DNA of 64,000 nt from Nannobrachium achirus (GCA_963921795.1 OY997658.1:30691363-30755362); one strand, 5' to 3'; positions 1-11,566 are shown, counted from the first letter of the stretch. The notes: a model not told the origin generated them from the sequence alone. Numbers and translations: made by a program.

Positions 1-770
1 GTAGCACTAACCATGTGCTGTCAGGGCTCATCCATGCGATTCGGCCCAATTCGGCCTCGGCTTCAATTATTAGTCACGATGAGAACAAGAAAACGGCACT
101 CAATAAATGTCCTTTCATTTATTTATTTTCCTCACATGGGCGTACATAGCTACAATACTTTACTCAAGGACAAAAATGTGAAAGGTGACAGCATCAGTGG
201 TTCTGACATTGACAAGTGACATGACATTCTCTCACTGTGCCAAGGTACTTTTGTATCCATGGCAGAATGTGTGTACCCCCCTTATATCAAAACTATTAGA
301 TTTAAAGTGTTTTATAACTGCACTTTTAACTGTACATTTATTAAACTGTAAAACTATTTGTTTAAACTGTAAAACTGTTTAAATATTGCCATGTTTTGTA
401 TATACTGTAATATAGATTTCACATAGTTTAACAAGAGAAATCTGTTTGGAATATTAAACTACAAAACAATGTTAAAGTGAATTTTATAGTGAGTTTCCAA
501 ACTCACTTGGAACCCTAGCCCTAACCCTAAAAGGAGATCTCGGGTTCGAATCCCAGCGATGCTTTTTGAGATGCACCGTCTGCTTTGACACAAAAAGTCC
601 ACTCATGTGTGGGTGGTATTGACATTCACCATTCATGGGATCTGGGATGGCGTAATTCCAAAAATCACGGCTGTTTGATTCCTGAAGCATTTTAGGAATG
701 TATTGCCGGAAGAAATGTGATTCATTTGGGTCTGTGCATTGTAAAGGGGGGTGGGGTTATAGGCCATCCA
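1..770. other. Non-coding flank upstream of cmbl copy 1
   Basis: I see no convincing exon here. Around 507-535 there is a short telomere-like CCCTAA stretch, followed at about 541-556 by GGTTCGAATCC. That matches the internal B box of tRNA-type RNA polymerase III promoters, so a decayed SINE fragment is possible, but no A box or tail is clear. The rest is AT-rich unique-looking sequence. Confidence 0.4.
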
Positions 771-857
771 TATAAACGGTCTTTCTGACCATAACAGTAT
801 CTTGAGTTGTTTGCTCTTGAGTCTTCAATAGAGCTTTCCTCACAAGGAAACTATAAG
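771..857 (+). promoter_or_regulatory. cmbl: cmbl copy 1 core promoter and non-coding first exon
   Basis: A TATAAA box lies at 771-776. About 30 bases downstream begins a probable untranslated first exon that ends at 857 in front of a GTAAGT donor. The end of this exon resembles the end of the matching exon of copy 2 (ending at 6590, also ...ATAAG|GTAAGT). The next splice acceptor is at 2263, one base before the start codon. The transcription start itself is inferred, not seen. Confidence 0.5.
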
Positions 858-938
858 GTAAGTTTTAGATCTGAACATTTTATAAGGTAAGTTTTAGATC
901 TGAACATTTTATAAGGTAAGTTTTAGATCTGAACATTT
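852..938 (+). repeat. Three-copy 29-bp tandem repeat carrying a splice donor
   Basis: A 29-bp unit (ATAAGGTAAG then TTTTAGATCTGAACATTTT) is present three times in a row. Each copy contains the same AAG|GTAAGT donor, at 858, 887 and 916. Copy 2 of the gene has a single donor at the same place (6591), so the triplication is specific to copy 1. Confidence 0.85.
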
Positions 939-2263
939 GAAAATGGTAGAGGAATAAATCTCTTTACAGCCTATACAGGCTTTTTTCTATAATAACAAAG
1001 CACAACCGTTTTTCATTTAGCCTAATTTTAATAGGGCTGTCTATTTTTTAAATATAGCCTATTTTAACTTTTAATGGATTGTTGTATACAAATATTTTAC
1101 AACAAAGCAAGTTCATGTAATTGATACTTTTACGTCACAAAAATAAATAAATAGTGGAAATGGCTGCTTCAGATTTTAGTTATCACATGTGTCAATTAAT
1201 AAAGCAAATATTTCGGTTGAAGTGACACAAACTATAGTCTAGAATAGATTAATATAATAAAAACAGGTTCAACACACATTTCTCTTCTATGCTTTATAAA
1301 GCATTGAATGTTTTAGGGACAACATACATTTATGATCTTATGAACCACCCAGACCAGACCCCTGTGTCACCTGGGAGCGGGGATAGGATTGCTTATGTTC
1401 CTATATCAGAACTAAACACGTAGAAGCAGTGTTACGTTTTTATGCACCACAGGAACAAACTCCCAGAAAAATGCAAGTCTGCTGTAACTCTCAGTTCTTT
1501 CAAATCATAGCTAAAAGCGTTTCGTTATTTTATTGGGATTTTTTTAAATTCTTCTTCTGCACAGTAGGTTACTCTCTTTTTTTAAATATCCTTTTATATT
1601 GTTAAGAAGGAGGCACAGGAGCAACTAGTATAAATGTACTACTTTTTTATCAAGGTGCAGAGTACAAATTACAGGCCTAATTTGTCCTCTGCGCATTGAT
1701 AAAAAAAGAAATTAATGTCTAATAATGTATTCAATCAATTAATCTAATTAATTATTTTTTGAGAGAGAGGTCTGTACTGTGTGTTAGGGAAGCATTTTAA
1801 ACCACATTATTGCCTTGTTGTTGAAACAAGTTACAAATTAATTATTTTCATTATAGTTTATAGTTTGGGTCCTGAGCAGCATCTATTTTGGGTCTTGAGC
1901 TAAAAGGTTTGGGAGCCACTGGTATAGCCCATTAAGGATGACAAGCTCATGGGCAAAAAGCTTCCCCCAGCTTTTCACAGTTTGTATTGATTGGCACAAA
2001 ACTCTTTGCCTGTACAGTATGTCCATTGTGCATAAGGGCAGAAGCTGAGCCTGCAGGCTGCAACTTGCATAATAAAAGAGCAACACAAGAATGTCACTGT
2101 CATCACACTTGATGACTCTTGTGTGTATCTTGGCAAAGTGTATGTGGCACCATCCAAGGTGTCCGACCTCTTCTTGATCACTCATCAAATAGGCTATAGG
2201 CTCTCCACTTTTGGTTTCTTCCACATCTTCATAACTATCTTTCTGTGCATGTGTTTCTTACAG

Positions 2264-4989
2264 ATGGCAGATGTTAGTGACCACGCGGAGTACGGAACCC
2301 TTGGCCAGGAGGTCCAAGTAGAGCACGTCAAGGCTTACGTCGTAAAGCCGTCCACTGCTTCTGACAAAGCCATCATTGTTGCACAGGACATCTACGGGTG
2401 GAAGTCAGCTAGCACTAGATATCTGGCTGATATGCTGGCTGCTAATGGATACATGTGTGTAATATGTTTAATAATCACACCAACATTGACAGTGCAGACT
2501 TTTAAAAGCTGCCGTTAAAACATAAGAGCTGTTCTCTCAAAAACAAACATACGATACAAAGACTTGACAGATACTGTGTACAGTACATTCTGTGGTAAAC
2601 CATTTTAATTCTATTTGAATGCTCTATGTCTGGCTGATCTGATACTGTAATGATGACTTCTTCTTCTCCCTTCTTGCAATATCAGTGCTGTTTGCCCGGA
2701 TTTCTTCGTGGGGAAGGAACCATGGGGTCCTACACATGATTGGTCCAAAATCATCAATTGGCTGGAGGACAGGGAACCCACAGACATCAAGAAGTAAATG
2801 TTATCATAATAATCTAATGTTGTTTTACTAAACTGAGTTAGGACATTTTAAGAGCTCTATTTTTCTACCTGGGTGTTACTACTCTGGACATAAATGATAG
2901 CTTTCTAATTCCCACAACAGACCAGGAGTACAGTTGCCTCCAGACCTGGCACACATAAGTCATTGGTTGGGAAATAGATCAAGCTAGCTTTCATGCTTTC
3001 AATTGTCATACATTTTTAAAACTTGATTAAAGGTCACATTTTCCCTAGATCTTGACCACTAGGGCACCCATCCAGCGCCCCAAGCATCGACAAACTAAAA
3101 CTACACAGCAAGGACTAATGTGCCACACATGTTTGCGTGGTGTATTTCATTGTGTCGCTTTCTTGAGACATGCACTCATGGACAAAGAAGTACAAACATC
3201 AACCAGCCTCTATGGGGTTTTGGGTGGGTGGCTCATCATGGCTATTGTGGTGGAAGCACATATAAGCATGTAAAGCCTCAAGTCTGCCCTGGTCCCAACA
3301 GTAGATGAGCATCTGTCAATAAATTCATCATATGAAAAGTTGGATTTATGCTGTCTCACTATCAGACATTTATAAAGCCCATGTTAATTATAATATTATA
3401 TAACATGATATAACATTTTTATAACTTTATTTATAAATGCTATTTCTAACATGCATAAAGGCCTTGTGAACCACCTTGGTTTTGGTGGAAACCACCTTGA
3501 TAACCAGACGTTGAATTATGACATACGGCTGTTCGTGTCATCATTAGTTTTATGTGGCAGGGGACCAGAGAAAATGACACTGTTGACATTGTTGTTGAAT
3601 ATGTACAGACCGAAGCAACATTAATCTTAGATTACACTCGAAGCTTGTGGGGACAGCTGGGAGGAGGGTCAGCAGTGTCAGGGGATAAGGTATGGCCTAA
3701 TATGTGGAATTTGTCAGGTGGTGAATAAAATGTGTGTTTCTCACCTATAGGGTGGTGGATGCAGTGATAAGATTCCTGAAGGAACAATGTCAGGTGAAGC
3801 GCATCGGAACACTGGGCTTCAACTGGGGTGGGGTTGCCTCACACTTAATGGCCCTGCAGTATCCAGAAGTCAAAGCTGCCGTCTCAGTTTATGGTAATGT
3901 CATTGGTACCTAATTAATGATTGAATTGAAAAAGCTGTTAATTGACATTACCATTAAACATTACCAAGTAAAAAAACAACAGCAGTTGACCCAAAGTGCT
4001 TTCCAGAAGACAATGTTCTGTCAACAAAGCATGGATAATATTTTGTACAGATATGTTTTCAGATATGTTATGAAGTGATCAGAATTATTTTACAAAAATC
4101 TGTATACTTGACAGCTTTGTGAGATATGTTTTTGTCATTCCCATGAGGGCAGGTATCGTCAAGGACAGGGATGAAATACATCAGCTCAAGAGTCCAACAC
4201 TATTCATCTTTGGGGAGAATGATACGGTTATCTCACTGTCCCAGGTCAGTATGTTTAAAAAATGACATACTGTGTACACTTGCATTATTCTTTCTTTTTT
4301 GTTCCATACTAAGTATTCAAGTTTTGAATTAAAAAACAATAATAATTATATTATATTAAATTCTATTATATTAAATTCCTTATGTATTGCTTGTTTGCAC
4401 TGCAGTCTGGGGAGCTTCAAAACATCCTTTTTGTTGTACCTGAACTTATTCAGTGTAGAATTACAACAACATTGGGTTAAATTTAATTGAATTAATTCCT
4501 TTTCATCAGAATGACAGATTGGCTATTTTAGGCTTTACAAAGGTTCTCTTGCATGCTTCCTCTTGTTACTAAGAAATGACGACACTTGACATTTGGTCAC
4601 GTCCTTCCGTGTTCTCTGGCCACATCATTGCATACAATTGTTCTACTAATTTACTCTCAGGGCACTAAAAATCTTCACATCCTCAGTGGCAAAGAAAAGC
4701 AACAAACGTATTTGGAGGTGCAAAAACCCCTATGGGTGATGCTTGGTCATGCACATGACACCACATGTCTCAATAATGTCATGCTGTCTCAATAATGTGG
4801 TCTCCTCAGGTAAGAGCCTTTGAGACAAAACTAAAGGAGAAATGCGCCGTGGACTTCCTCGTGAAGATTTACCCCGGTCTGGGCCATGGGTTCTTCAATC
4901 GCAAAAGAGAGGACATCAGCTCCACAGACAAGCCCAAAATCCTGGAGGCCAGGAAAGACGCGATCAACTGGCTGAACAACCACATGTAG
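2264..4989 (+). CDS. cmbl: Carboxymethylenebutenolidase homolog, tandem copy 1 (nucleophile Cys replaced by Asn)
   Basis: Dienelactone-hydrolase-family alpha/beta hydrolase, cytosolic. Coding exons join at 2264-2454, 2686-2793, 3751-3893, 4153-4244 and 4810-4989, giving 714 nt and 237 aa. All introns are GT-AG and the last four exons match copy 2 exactly in length. The start ATG lies directly after the acceptor CAG. The protein is 8 aa shorter at the N terminus than copy 2 and lacks its PCPCDIG segment. The nucleophile elbow, GFCWGG in copy 2 and human, reads GFNWGG here (residue 124, codon AAC). The other triad members remain: Asp171 in GENDTV and His204 in GLGHGF. An intact frame and good splice sites argue against simple decay. 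Substitution of the nucleophile should abolish classical DLH-type hydrolysis, so this may be a pseudoenzyme; that is inference. The upstream neighbour is unknown; downstream is a cct5 tail relic. Confidence 0.9.
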
Positions 4990-5115
4990 AGCTTCAGTGT
5001 AAAACACAGAGGATTTGGAGTGGCAGCCATTGATATTAATGCATTCGCACATCGTTCAGGCTATCATTGCTTTGCAACATTAGTTTCATATATAGGAGTG
5101 TAAACTGAAAGGTGA

Positions 5116-5121
5116 AATAAA
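5116..5121 (+). terminator. Poly(A) signal of cmbl copy 1
   Basis: AATAAA about 127 bases after the stop codon. Further AATAAA motifs occur at 5478 and 5493, at positions equivalent to those used by copy 2, so alternative or longer 3' ends are possible. Confidence 0.5.
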
Positions 5122-5472
5122 TGTTAGAGGGGGCAGTTAGAGTGTTACTACTGGGGTGGTGGTGATGATTTTCTATCTTAGAGAATTGATTTTCTATCCA
5201 TGTTGGAACATCAGGGTGTTATAAAATGTATTTTACTTTACCACCAACAATTCCTTCCTTTTAACCTGCTTAGCCTGTTGGACAAAGCATTAATTTTAGT
5301 CTAACTAATTACTTGGGACTAAACCTTTGTGTAGATTGTATGGGTTACAATTCGAAGGTACATTATAGTCATTTTATATGGGCATACTACATTCTAATTC
5401 ATATACATGTTTATCACACACTTTGATCATGATCAAAGTTCTATAAGACCTGTGATACAGTATATACCTGTC

Positions 5473-5690
5473 ATACAAATAAAAACATCCAAATAAACCA
5501 TGAACTTCAACAGAACATTTTAATGAATTCAGTGCTGGGAGGGTGGGATTTTGTATCAAATGATAAATAACATGTTTTGGACAGTGCTCTGGGAAGTGCT
5601 TTCTAGAACAGGGCCGATATTTTTAACATCATCTTCATCACTTCAGTGAGTTCACTTTTTCTTTCCAAACCATAGGCTATGTGAAGAAGG
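5473..5690 (-). pseudogene. cct5: Relic of the cct5 3' UTR and last coding exon
   Basis: This stretch aligns with 11519-11790, which spans the convergent cmbl/cct5 3' ends. It includes the tandem AATAAA motifs, the AACAGAACATTTTA block, the GATAAATAACA block and the AACAGGGCCGA block. After that it jumps, with a deletion that removes the cct5 stop and last codons, to a decayed match of the final exon (ATCATCTTCATCACTTCAG versus ATCATCTTCACCACCTGAG). The cct5 poly(A) signal TTTATT has become TTTAAT. No open cct5 frame remains. It shows that the duplicated block included the end of cct5. Confidence 0.75.
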
Positions 5691-6049
5691 TCATTTTCTC
5701 TGTCTGACTGGTAAACACCATGGTAACATTTTACGCACCAAATTGGAGAAATCTCACTTCACAATCACCCCTACACAACACATATTTCTCTGAACTTTGA
5801 CCTTTCATCCCAAAAATAGGCCTACCCCAGTAGGCCTTGGTCAATTCGCCATTGCCATGGAAACCATGTGAGAACATCATAGGCCTATTTAGTCTGCTGA
5901 AATGTGAAATGAGAGAAAATACAAATCTAATAAAAAACATTTCATCCCATCTTCACATCCCCATTTTAGGACTACTTATTTCAAAGAGAACGAAAACTTA
6001 ATATATAGGCTATCCCACTCCCCTTATTGTTTCAAAAGTTTGAATTTTT

Positions 6050-6400
6050 CAGATGGCCGAGGATGTTTGATTACATATCTAACACACTTTAACTCAAATC
6101 TTTGCTTCTGGGGGTCTCTGGAACAAAATATTTTGCGATGAGGGTCCATCCGTGAAACAAAATATTTTGAGATGGGGTCTGTGGCCAAATACATATTTTG
6201 GGGGTCCTCAACCACTGATAGGCTGATTCTACAAAATTAAGTCTTCTAAATCCTAATAGTTTTCTGTGAAAAAAAAATGTATGTTGCTATCTTGGTTCTC
6301 AAACTTTGTCATGTCAAGGACCCCCAAAATGATATGTATTTGGCCACGGACCCCCATCGCAAAATATTTTGTTCCAGGGACCCCCAGAAGAAGAGTTAAA
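6050..6400. repeat. Dispersed GGGGGTCC repeat, two facing fragments
   Basis: Two oppositely oriented fragments (about 6095-6215 and 6293-6400) carry the motif series CCAGGGACCCCCAGAAG, AAAATATTTTG, GGCCACGGACCCCCAT. The same series recurs inside the TTAA elements at 15691, 33405 and 58240. It resembles the interior of a non-autonomous hAT element; no intact ends were found here. Confidence 0.5.
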
Positions 6401-6539
6401 CATTTTCACTCAAAATGTTGGTTAAGGGCACAGACTCGGAAATGTGATTGGCTGTGGTCACTCATGTGAAGGGGGCGTACGTTTCATATGATCTGTCCTC
6501 TGAACGCATGCATAGGCTACCGTAAAGCAGTCATTTTCA

Positions 6540-6590
6540 TTTTCCTTTAAAAAGTCTTTAGTAACTCTTCCCTCACTCGAAAACCATAAG
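6540..6590 (+). promoter_or_regulatory. cmbl: Non-coding first exon region of cmbl copy 2
   Basis: The sequence ACTCTTCCCTCACTCGAAAACCATAAG|GTAAGTTTGAGAT ends in a strong donor at 6591 and matches the first-exon end of copy 1. A TTTAAA at about 6546 could serve as a weak TATA element. The exon joins to the acceptor at 7625. The 5' boundary is not known. Confidence 0.45.
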
Positions 6591-7042
6591 GTAAGTTTGA
6601 GATTTGATCAATATCTGTAATTCTGTATAAAGCCATTAGGCTATGCAGTCCACTCCATTCAGATGAAGGAGGCTATATATTTTCATATTTTCCACTATTT
6701 CGGTTTTGGGACCCAAACATCAACCATTTTAACCAAATAAACTAATTTGGCTTCAAACGACGCTTTTTTTATATACTACTTTCAAAACGTAGTGTTAAAG
6801 ACAAAGTAACGTTGTGCTGTGTTCTCCCCGCCGGGCCATCGTATTCCTTCGGATACGTTAGGCTACTACTCAAATATTTCATATTTAAACACACAAGTTA
6901 ATGCATTAGCATAATATGCATTCGCACAGTTGACTGTAGGCTATGTAGCCTATAATCCATTCCACACCAATGCATGCATTCACACTTGGCATTTATTCGT
7001 CACAGAGTTTGTTCAAACTTCAAAATGTGTCAATCTGAAGAG

Positions 7043-7099
7043 AGCACGCGCACTCACGCACGCTGCGCGCGCACACACACACACACACGCACGCACACA

Positions 7100-7140
<41 letters not shown>
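7043..7140. repeat. Compound (CA)n-(GA)n microsatellite
   Basis: A run of CA dinucleotides interrupted by CACG units passes directly into GA dinucleotides, in the first intron of cmbl copy 2. Confidence 0.9.
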
Positions 7141-7141
<1 letters not shown>

Positions 7142-7199
7142 AATGGCATCTACATTTCTATACTTTTACTCTATGCCTCACTACTCTGAGCAAAAGTCC

Positions 7200-7570
7200 A
7201 GAATTCAAAATGTACTTGAGTAAAAGTACAAAAGTATCGGCATCAAAATTTACTTCAAGTACTAAAAGTAACAGTACAAAATATTTGAAAATAGTAGATC
7301 TACAAGCTCACAACGCGTTGCGATGCGTTGTGAGCTTGTAGATCGGCTTTTTTCAAATAGCCTAAAATAGGGCTAAAGTGGTGAATGTATGTTCTATAAT
7401 ATTATACTTTATATCTGCAAAGTAACTAGTAACTAAAGTTTTTAAATAATTGAAGTGGAGTAAAAGTACAATATTTGGATCCGAAATGTAGTGGAGTAAA
7501 AGTTAAAGTATTGGAAATACTCAAGTAAAGTACAAATGCTTCAAAAGTGTACTTGAGTACAGTACTACTG
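7200..7570. mobile_element. Non-autonomous MITE of the ACTTGAGTAAAAGTAC type with central hairpin
   Basis: The ends carry inverted ACTTGAGTAAAAGTAC and GTACTTGAGTACAGTAC motifs, a common teleost repeat type also seen at 25125-25454 and 28290-28440. A near-perfect hairpin (7284-7357) sits in the left part. It lies in the intron just before coding exon 1 of cmbl copy 2. Target-site duplications are not clear. Confidence 0.6.
7284..7357. repeat. Palindromic hairpin, family copy 1
   Basis: The arms begin TTTGAAAATAG.AGATC and mirror to GATCGGCTTTTTTCAAA. The inner stem is CACAACGC/GCGTTGTG with a short loop. Confidence 0.85.
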
Positions 7571-7625
7571 CCTGGATATGCATACTGTACCTATAAGCTA
7601 CATTCCTGTGTATATGTGTTTACAG

Positions 7626-10134
7626 ATGGCAAATGAAGCAAAGCCATGCCCATGTGACATTGGTGACAGGATGGAGTATGGGGCCCTCGGCCAAGAAGTC
7701 CAAATAGAACACATCGAGGCTTATGTCGTAAAGCCGTCCACTGCATCCGACAGAGCCCTCATTGTCATACAGGACATATATGGATGGAAGCTGCCCAATA
7801 CTAGATATATGGCTGATATGCTGGCTGCTAATGGATACATGTGTGTAAAATCTAATGTTTAATAAATCACACCAACAATGACGGACAGTGCAGACTTTCA
7901 AAAGCTGATATTGTAATGTAACGGAGATTGATTGATTTATTCTTCCATTGTTCCATTGATCAGTGCTGTGTGTCCGGATTTCTTTGTGGGGAAGGAACCA
8001 TGGAGTCCTGCACACGATTGGTCCACATTTCAGGAGTGGCTGGAGGACAAGAAGCCCACAAACATCAACAAGTAACTTTATCTAATTTAATAGTCAGTTT
8101 TTATTGTTATTGAACTTTTTCTTTTCCTCTCTCAATGCTTTATATCAGCTATACCTGGGGTTTCACCACTTAGGACATAAATGATAGAAGTCCTTGACAC
8201 CCATCACTCAGGTCCTCCTGGTTCCACTCACTGATATGCTTTAATTTACGGTTTACTACTCCATATTCTTAATGAATAAAAAATGACTTTAATAGTCAGT
8301 AGGAGAACAATGTAAAGGAGGAGAGACATGCACATCCGCGACCTGGCGTTTCCCAACGCCAGGTCCCAACGTTGTCATCAACGGTGGGGGCCAGTGGTGG
8401 GCAAGGAGGTAGGGGGTCGGCTCATGCGACCGTCGCAACGCTCGACACGGCGACTCGCTCTGTCTCACGTGGCTCATGGTCGCCTGAGACGGCGAGCCTC
8501 CGTCATCATCACCGAAGCGCTCCTTTCCCTTGCGGCCCCCCGTGCCCCCACCGCTGCGCTTAAGAGTAATTGGGAAAAACCTGGACTCTGCACATCCACA
8601 CCCAAAATTGGGCGGGTGCTAAGCGAAAAGATATAACATATAAACTAAAAGAGAACAGCTGCGCACTTTGGGCTCCAGTTGTAGGATTTTCTTTCCAGTA
8701 TGAGAACAAACAACCATAATGAATTTGCAACATTGAAAATAATTAAATTAGCATTGGTGACTATGGACATTCCTGCTTCACTACTTCCAACTCCCTTGTC
8801 GGGTTGCTGTGAAGAGAACTTGGCTGTTATAACAGACCTCCACTCTCAGCCCCTCTGTGTTTCCTGCCTAGAGAGGTGGATGCAGTGCTGAGATTTCTCA
8901 AGGAACAATGTCAGGCGAAACACATCGGAGCAGTGGGCTTCTGCTGGGGAGGCGTTGCAACACACTATCTGGCCCTGCAGTATCCAGAGGTCAAAGCTGG
9001 AGTCTCGGTATACGGTAATATGATTGGTACCCAATAGGATTAATTGAAATGCTGTTAATTTACATTCCAGCAGTTGCACTCATGACTTAAATCAAATAAA
9101 CGATTGTAAATCATTACAATAGCTACTACGCTCTTATTACAATGCCTATTGTACAGATAGTATATCTTAAGATATGTTAATATGCAGTGATACGAATTAC
9201 AATTATTTTAGAAAAATGTAAAAGAATCTTCAGACACTATATATACACTTGCTAGCTTTCTGAGATGTTTTTGTCATTCCCGTGGGGGCAGGTATTATAC
9301 GGGAGAGGGAGGACAAATATGAGCTTAAGATTCCAACACTATTCATCTTCGGGGAGAAAGATGAGGTTATCCCATTGGACCAGGTTAGTATCCCACTGTA
9401 CCAGTTTATGTGTACCATATGTGTTTATAATAATACACTGTACTATCTACTCTACTGTATTTCTTCTAAATTCCTAATGTAATGCATGTTGGCACTTTAG
9501 TCTAGGAGCTTCAAAGCTCACTTTCTTTTATTTTACCCGAACTTATGCAGTGTAACATTACAACCAAGTTGGGTTGAATTAAATGAGTTGCTTAATGTTA
9601 TTTCAGGGGATTTCTGGAACCATGACATTTTAGCCATTTCATATGGCTTTACAAAGGTTCTTTTGCTTCCTCTCGTTAATACCAAGAAATTAACCCACTT
9701 GACATTTGGTCCGATTCTTCTGCGCCCTCTGGGCAACACATTGCATACAATTATTCTAATTTAGTCTCAGGACACATAAAAAGGTTTCAGTTCTTCAGTG
9801 TCAGAGAAAAGCATAGAAATGGTTCAATTAATTGCTCAACAAACATTTCTTTAAACATATCGCTTTGTGTAGGAAGGTTTTAATATTGAGTCTATAGACC
9901 TGGTGTCATTCATATAATGTCTCTCATGCTCTAGTTATAATGTGGTCTCCTCAGGTAAGTGTCCTTGAGGTGAAACTAAAGGAGAAATGCACCGTGGACT
10001 ACCAAGTGAAGATTTACCCCGGTCAGGGTCATGGGTTTGTCCATCGTAAGAGAGAGGACATCAATGCCACAGACAAGCCCACCATCCAAGAGGCTAGGAA
10101 AGACATGCTTAACTGGCTGATTAAATACATGTAG
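7626..10134 (+). CDS. cmbl: Carboxymethylenebutenolidase homolog, tandem copy 2 (catalytically complete)
   Basis: Cytosolic cysteine hydrolase of the dienelactone hydrolase family. In humans it activates ester prodrugs; its natural substrate is uncertain. Coding exons join at 7626-7840, 7964-8071, 8872-9014, 9292-9383 and 9955-10134: 738 nt, 245 aa, the same length as human CMBL. The first exon donor is GTGTGT, which splits an Ile codon; this choice restores the conserved frame NGY-I-AVCPDFF. The N terminus [13 protein letters not shown] is typical of vertebrate CMBL. Triad: Cys132 in GFCWGG, Asp179 in GEKDEV and His212 in GQGHGF. The C terminus ends in NWLIKYM. It is the better conserved of the two tandem copies and keeps the ancestral convergent position next to cct5. 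A hAT element splits its 3' UTR. Confidence 0.95.
8334..8560. repeat. GC-rich dispersed repeat in cmbl copy 2 intron
   Basis: A GC-rich patch with small inverted repeats (CCTGGCGTTTCCCAACGCCAGG at the left end). A related sequence occurs inverted at 35320-35460 in mtrr; both hold the blocks GAGCCACGTGAGACA and CGAGCGTTGCGAC on the matching strand. It is absent from the corresponding intron of cmbl copy 1, so it inserted after the duplication. Class unknown. Confidence 0.55.
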
Positions 10135-10149
10135 AGCTTCAGTGGAAAG

Positions 10150-11126
10150 TAGGGATGGGTATCGAGGTTGCCCGTGGTTCGGTTCCATGGAATCGTTAGC
10201 CAACGTCCTTAACGATTCTGCTATCGATTCCTGCATATGCGCGATGACATCACACACGCGACGCGCTGCCTTGTTTAGACGCAGCCAACATGTTCTAAAG
10301 TCTGGCTGTATATTTCACGAGAATGTTCATGTTTTGATAATGAGGCATCAGCTTTCCTAGTTAAGTTGTTACTCAAGCTCACTGCATGAACGGACAAGTC
10401 TCCCGCCGTTCTGTGTCCGAGCTAGAGTGCCCAAAAAAGTTTGTTTTGCAAGCCCGCCTGCCGCCGCCTCCCACGTTCTTACTACAAAACGCGCTACATG
10501 TCCAATACTTTTTTTTTTTTTTTTTAAGATACACACAGAGCTATATTAAAACAATAATGTGACTTTGGGGAATACACCATGTTGAAACAAGGTGTTTGAT
10601 TATCACATGGCCACCTTGCCACCTCCGGTTGGAAGGGGAGTTGAATTTAAATTTTGTTTTCAAATAAATCCCGCTTTGATGGCACAACAAAGTCTATTTA
10701 TTTGAGAACTAGAAACTGTCTGTGTTAGTTTGCACAACAGTGCAAACTAACACTGTTGTATATGGGGAATAAAAAACTGTAGAAAATCATTACAAAAATA
10801 ATACCCGATGTGTGTGAGTGAGTGACTGTGTGTGCATGCGTGCTGTGTGTTGCACTGTGTGCTAAAATAACTAATACACAGTTACTTGTTACACCGTTGT
10901 GTGGGAAATAAGCACCCAAAACAGTAATAAAAATAACCCAAAACCTCTCTAGAAAAAGAAGAAAAGGAGTGGAGGAGGAGGTAAAAAAAAGACTATTGGC
11001 CACTATTTCTGACAAGCCCCCAGCATGGCGAGGGGGCTGAGAATCGATAAGAGAATAGATAAGGAATCTAATCGATAAGCAGAACCGCAATCGGAATCGC
11101 TAAAATCTTAACGATACCCATCCCTA
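10150..11126. mobile_element. Non-autonomous hAT-type element with exact 8-bp TSD
   Basis: Terminal inverted repeats TAGGGATGGGTATCG at the left and CGATACCCATCCCTA at the right. The flanking duplication GTGGAAAG is exact at 10142-10149 and 11127-11134. Length 977 bp, with no transposase frame. It lies in the 3' UTR of cmbl copy 2, 15 bases after the stop codon, and is absent from copy 1. Confidence 0.92.
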
Positions 11127-11524
11127 GTGGAAAGCCCAGATTAATTGTTCAGGTTAACATTGCATGTTATCTATTCAGACTTTAGTTTCATAGTGTGACT
11201 AGATCTCCCCATTTCGGAATGTTATCTGAAATATTATCTGGATATTGTCAAGATAATTCAAATTACCACCAACATTCCTTTTCATATGATACCTGCATTC
11301 CTTGCGGTTGTACAGAGCAATTAGTAGTTTTAGCAAGAATGAAGTGAAATTAAATTAAATCATGGCAAATTACTTGGCATTGAAACTACGTAAATTGTAT
11401 ATAAACTTGAATATTAATCAAGGCTTTTTGTAACTAGTGTCATTTATGCAGGGCACCCACTGAATCTAAATGTCTATACACATGTTTTTTCATTATCAAA
11501 GTTTATGCCTCATCATGTCATGCA

Positions 11525-11566
11525 AATAAATGACCAAATAAACCAACTCGAACAGAACATTTTATT
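11525..11566. terminator. Convergent poly(A) signals of cmbl copy 2 (+) and cct5 (-)
   Basis: Forward AATAAA motifs lie at about 11525 and 11537. The reverse-strand AATAAA (TTTATT on +) lies at 11561-11566, 122 bases beyond the cct5 stop. Cleavage normally occurs 10-30 bases after the signal, so the two transcripts probably overlap at their 3' ends. Confidence 0.6.

Noticed and set aside
541..556. tRNA B-box-like GGTTCGAATCC
   Set aside because: No cloverleaf can be built around it, so it is not called a tRNA gene; at most a SINE fragment.
2123..2263. Upstream in-frame extension of cmbl copy 1 from an ATG at 2123
   Set aside because: The stretch is a pyrimidine-rich intron end leading to TTACAG at 2263; the conserved protein begins at 2264.
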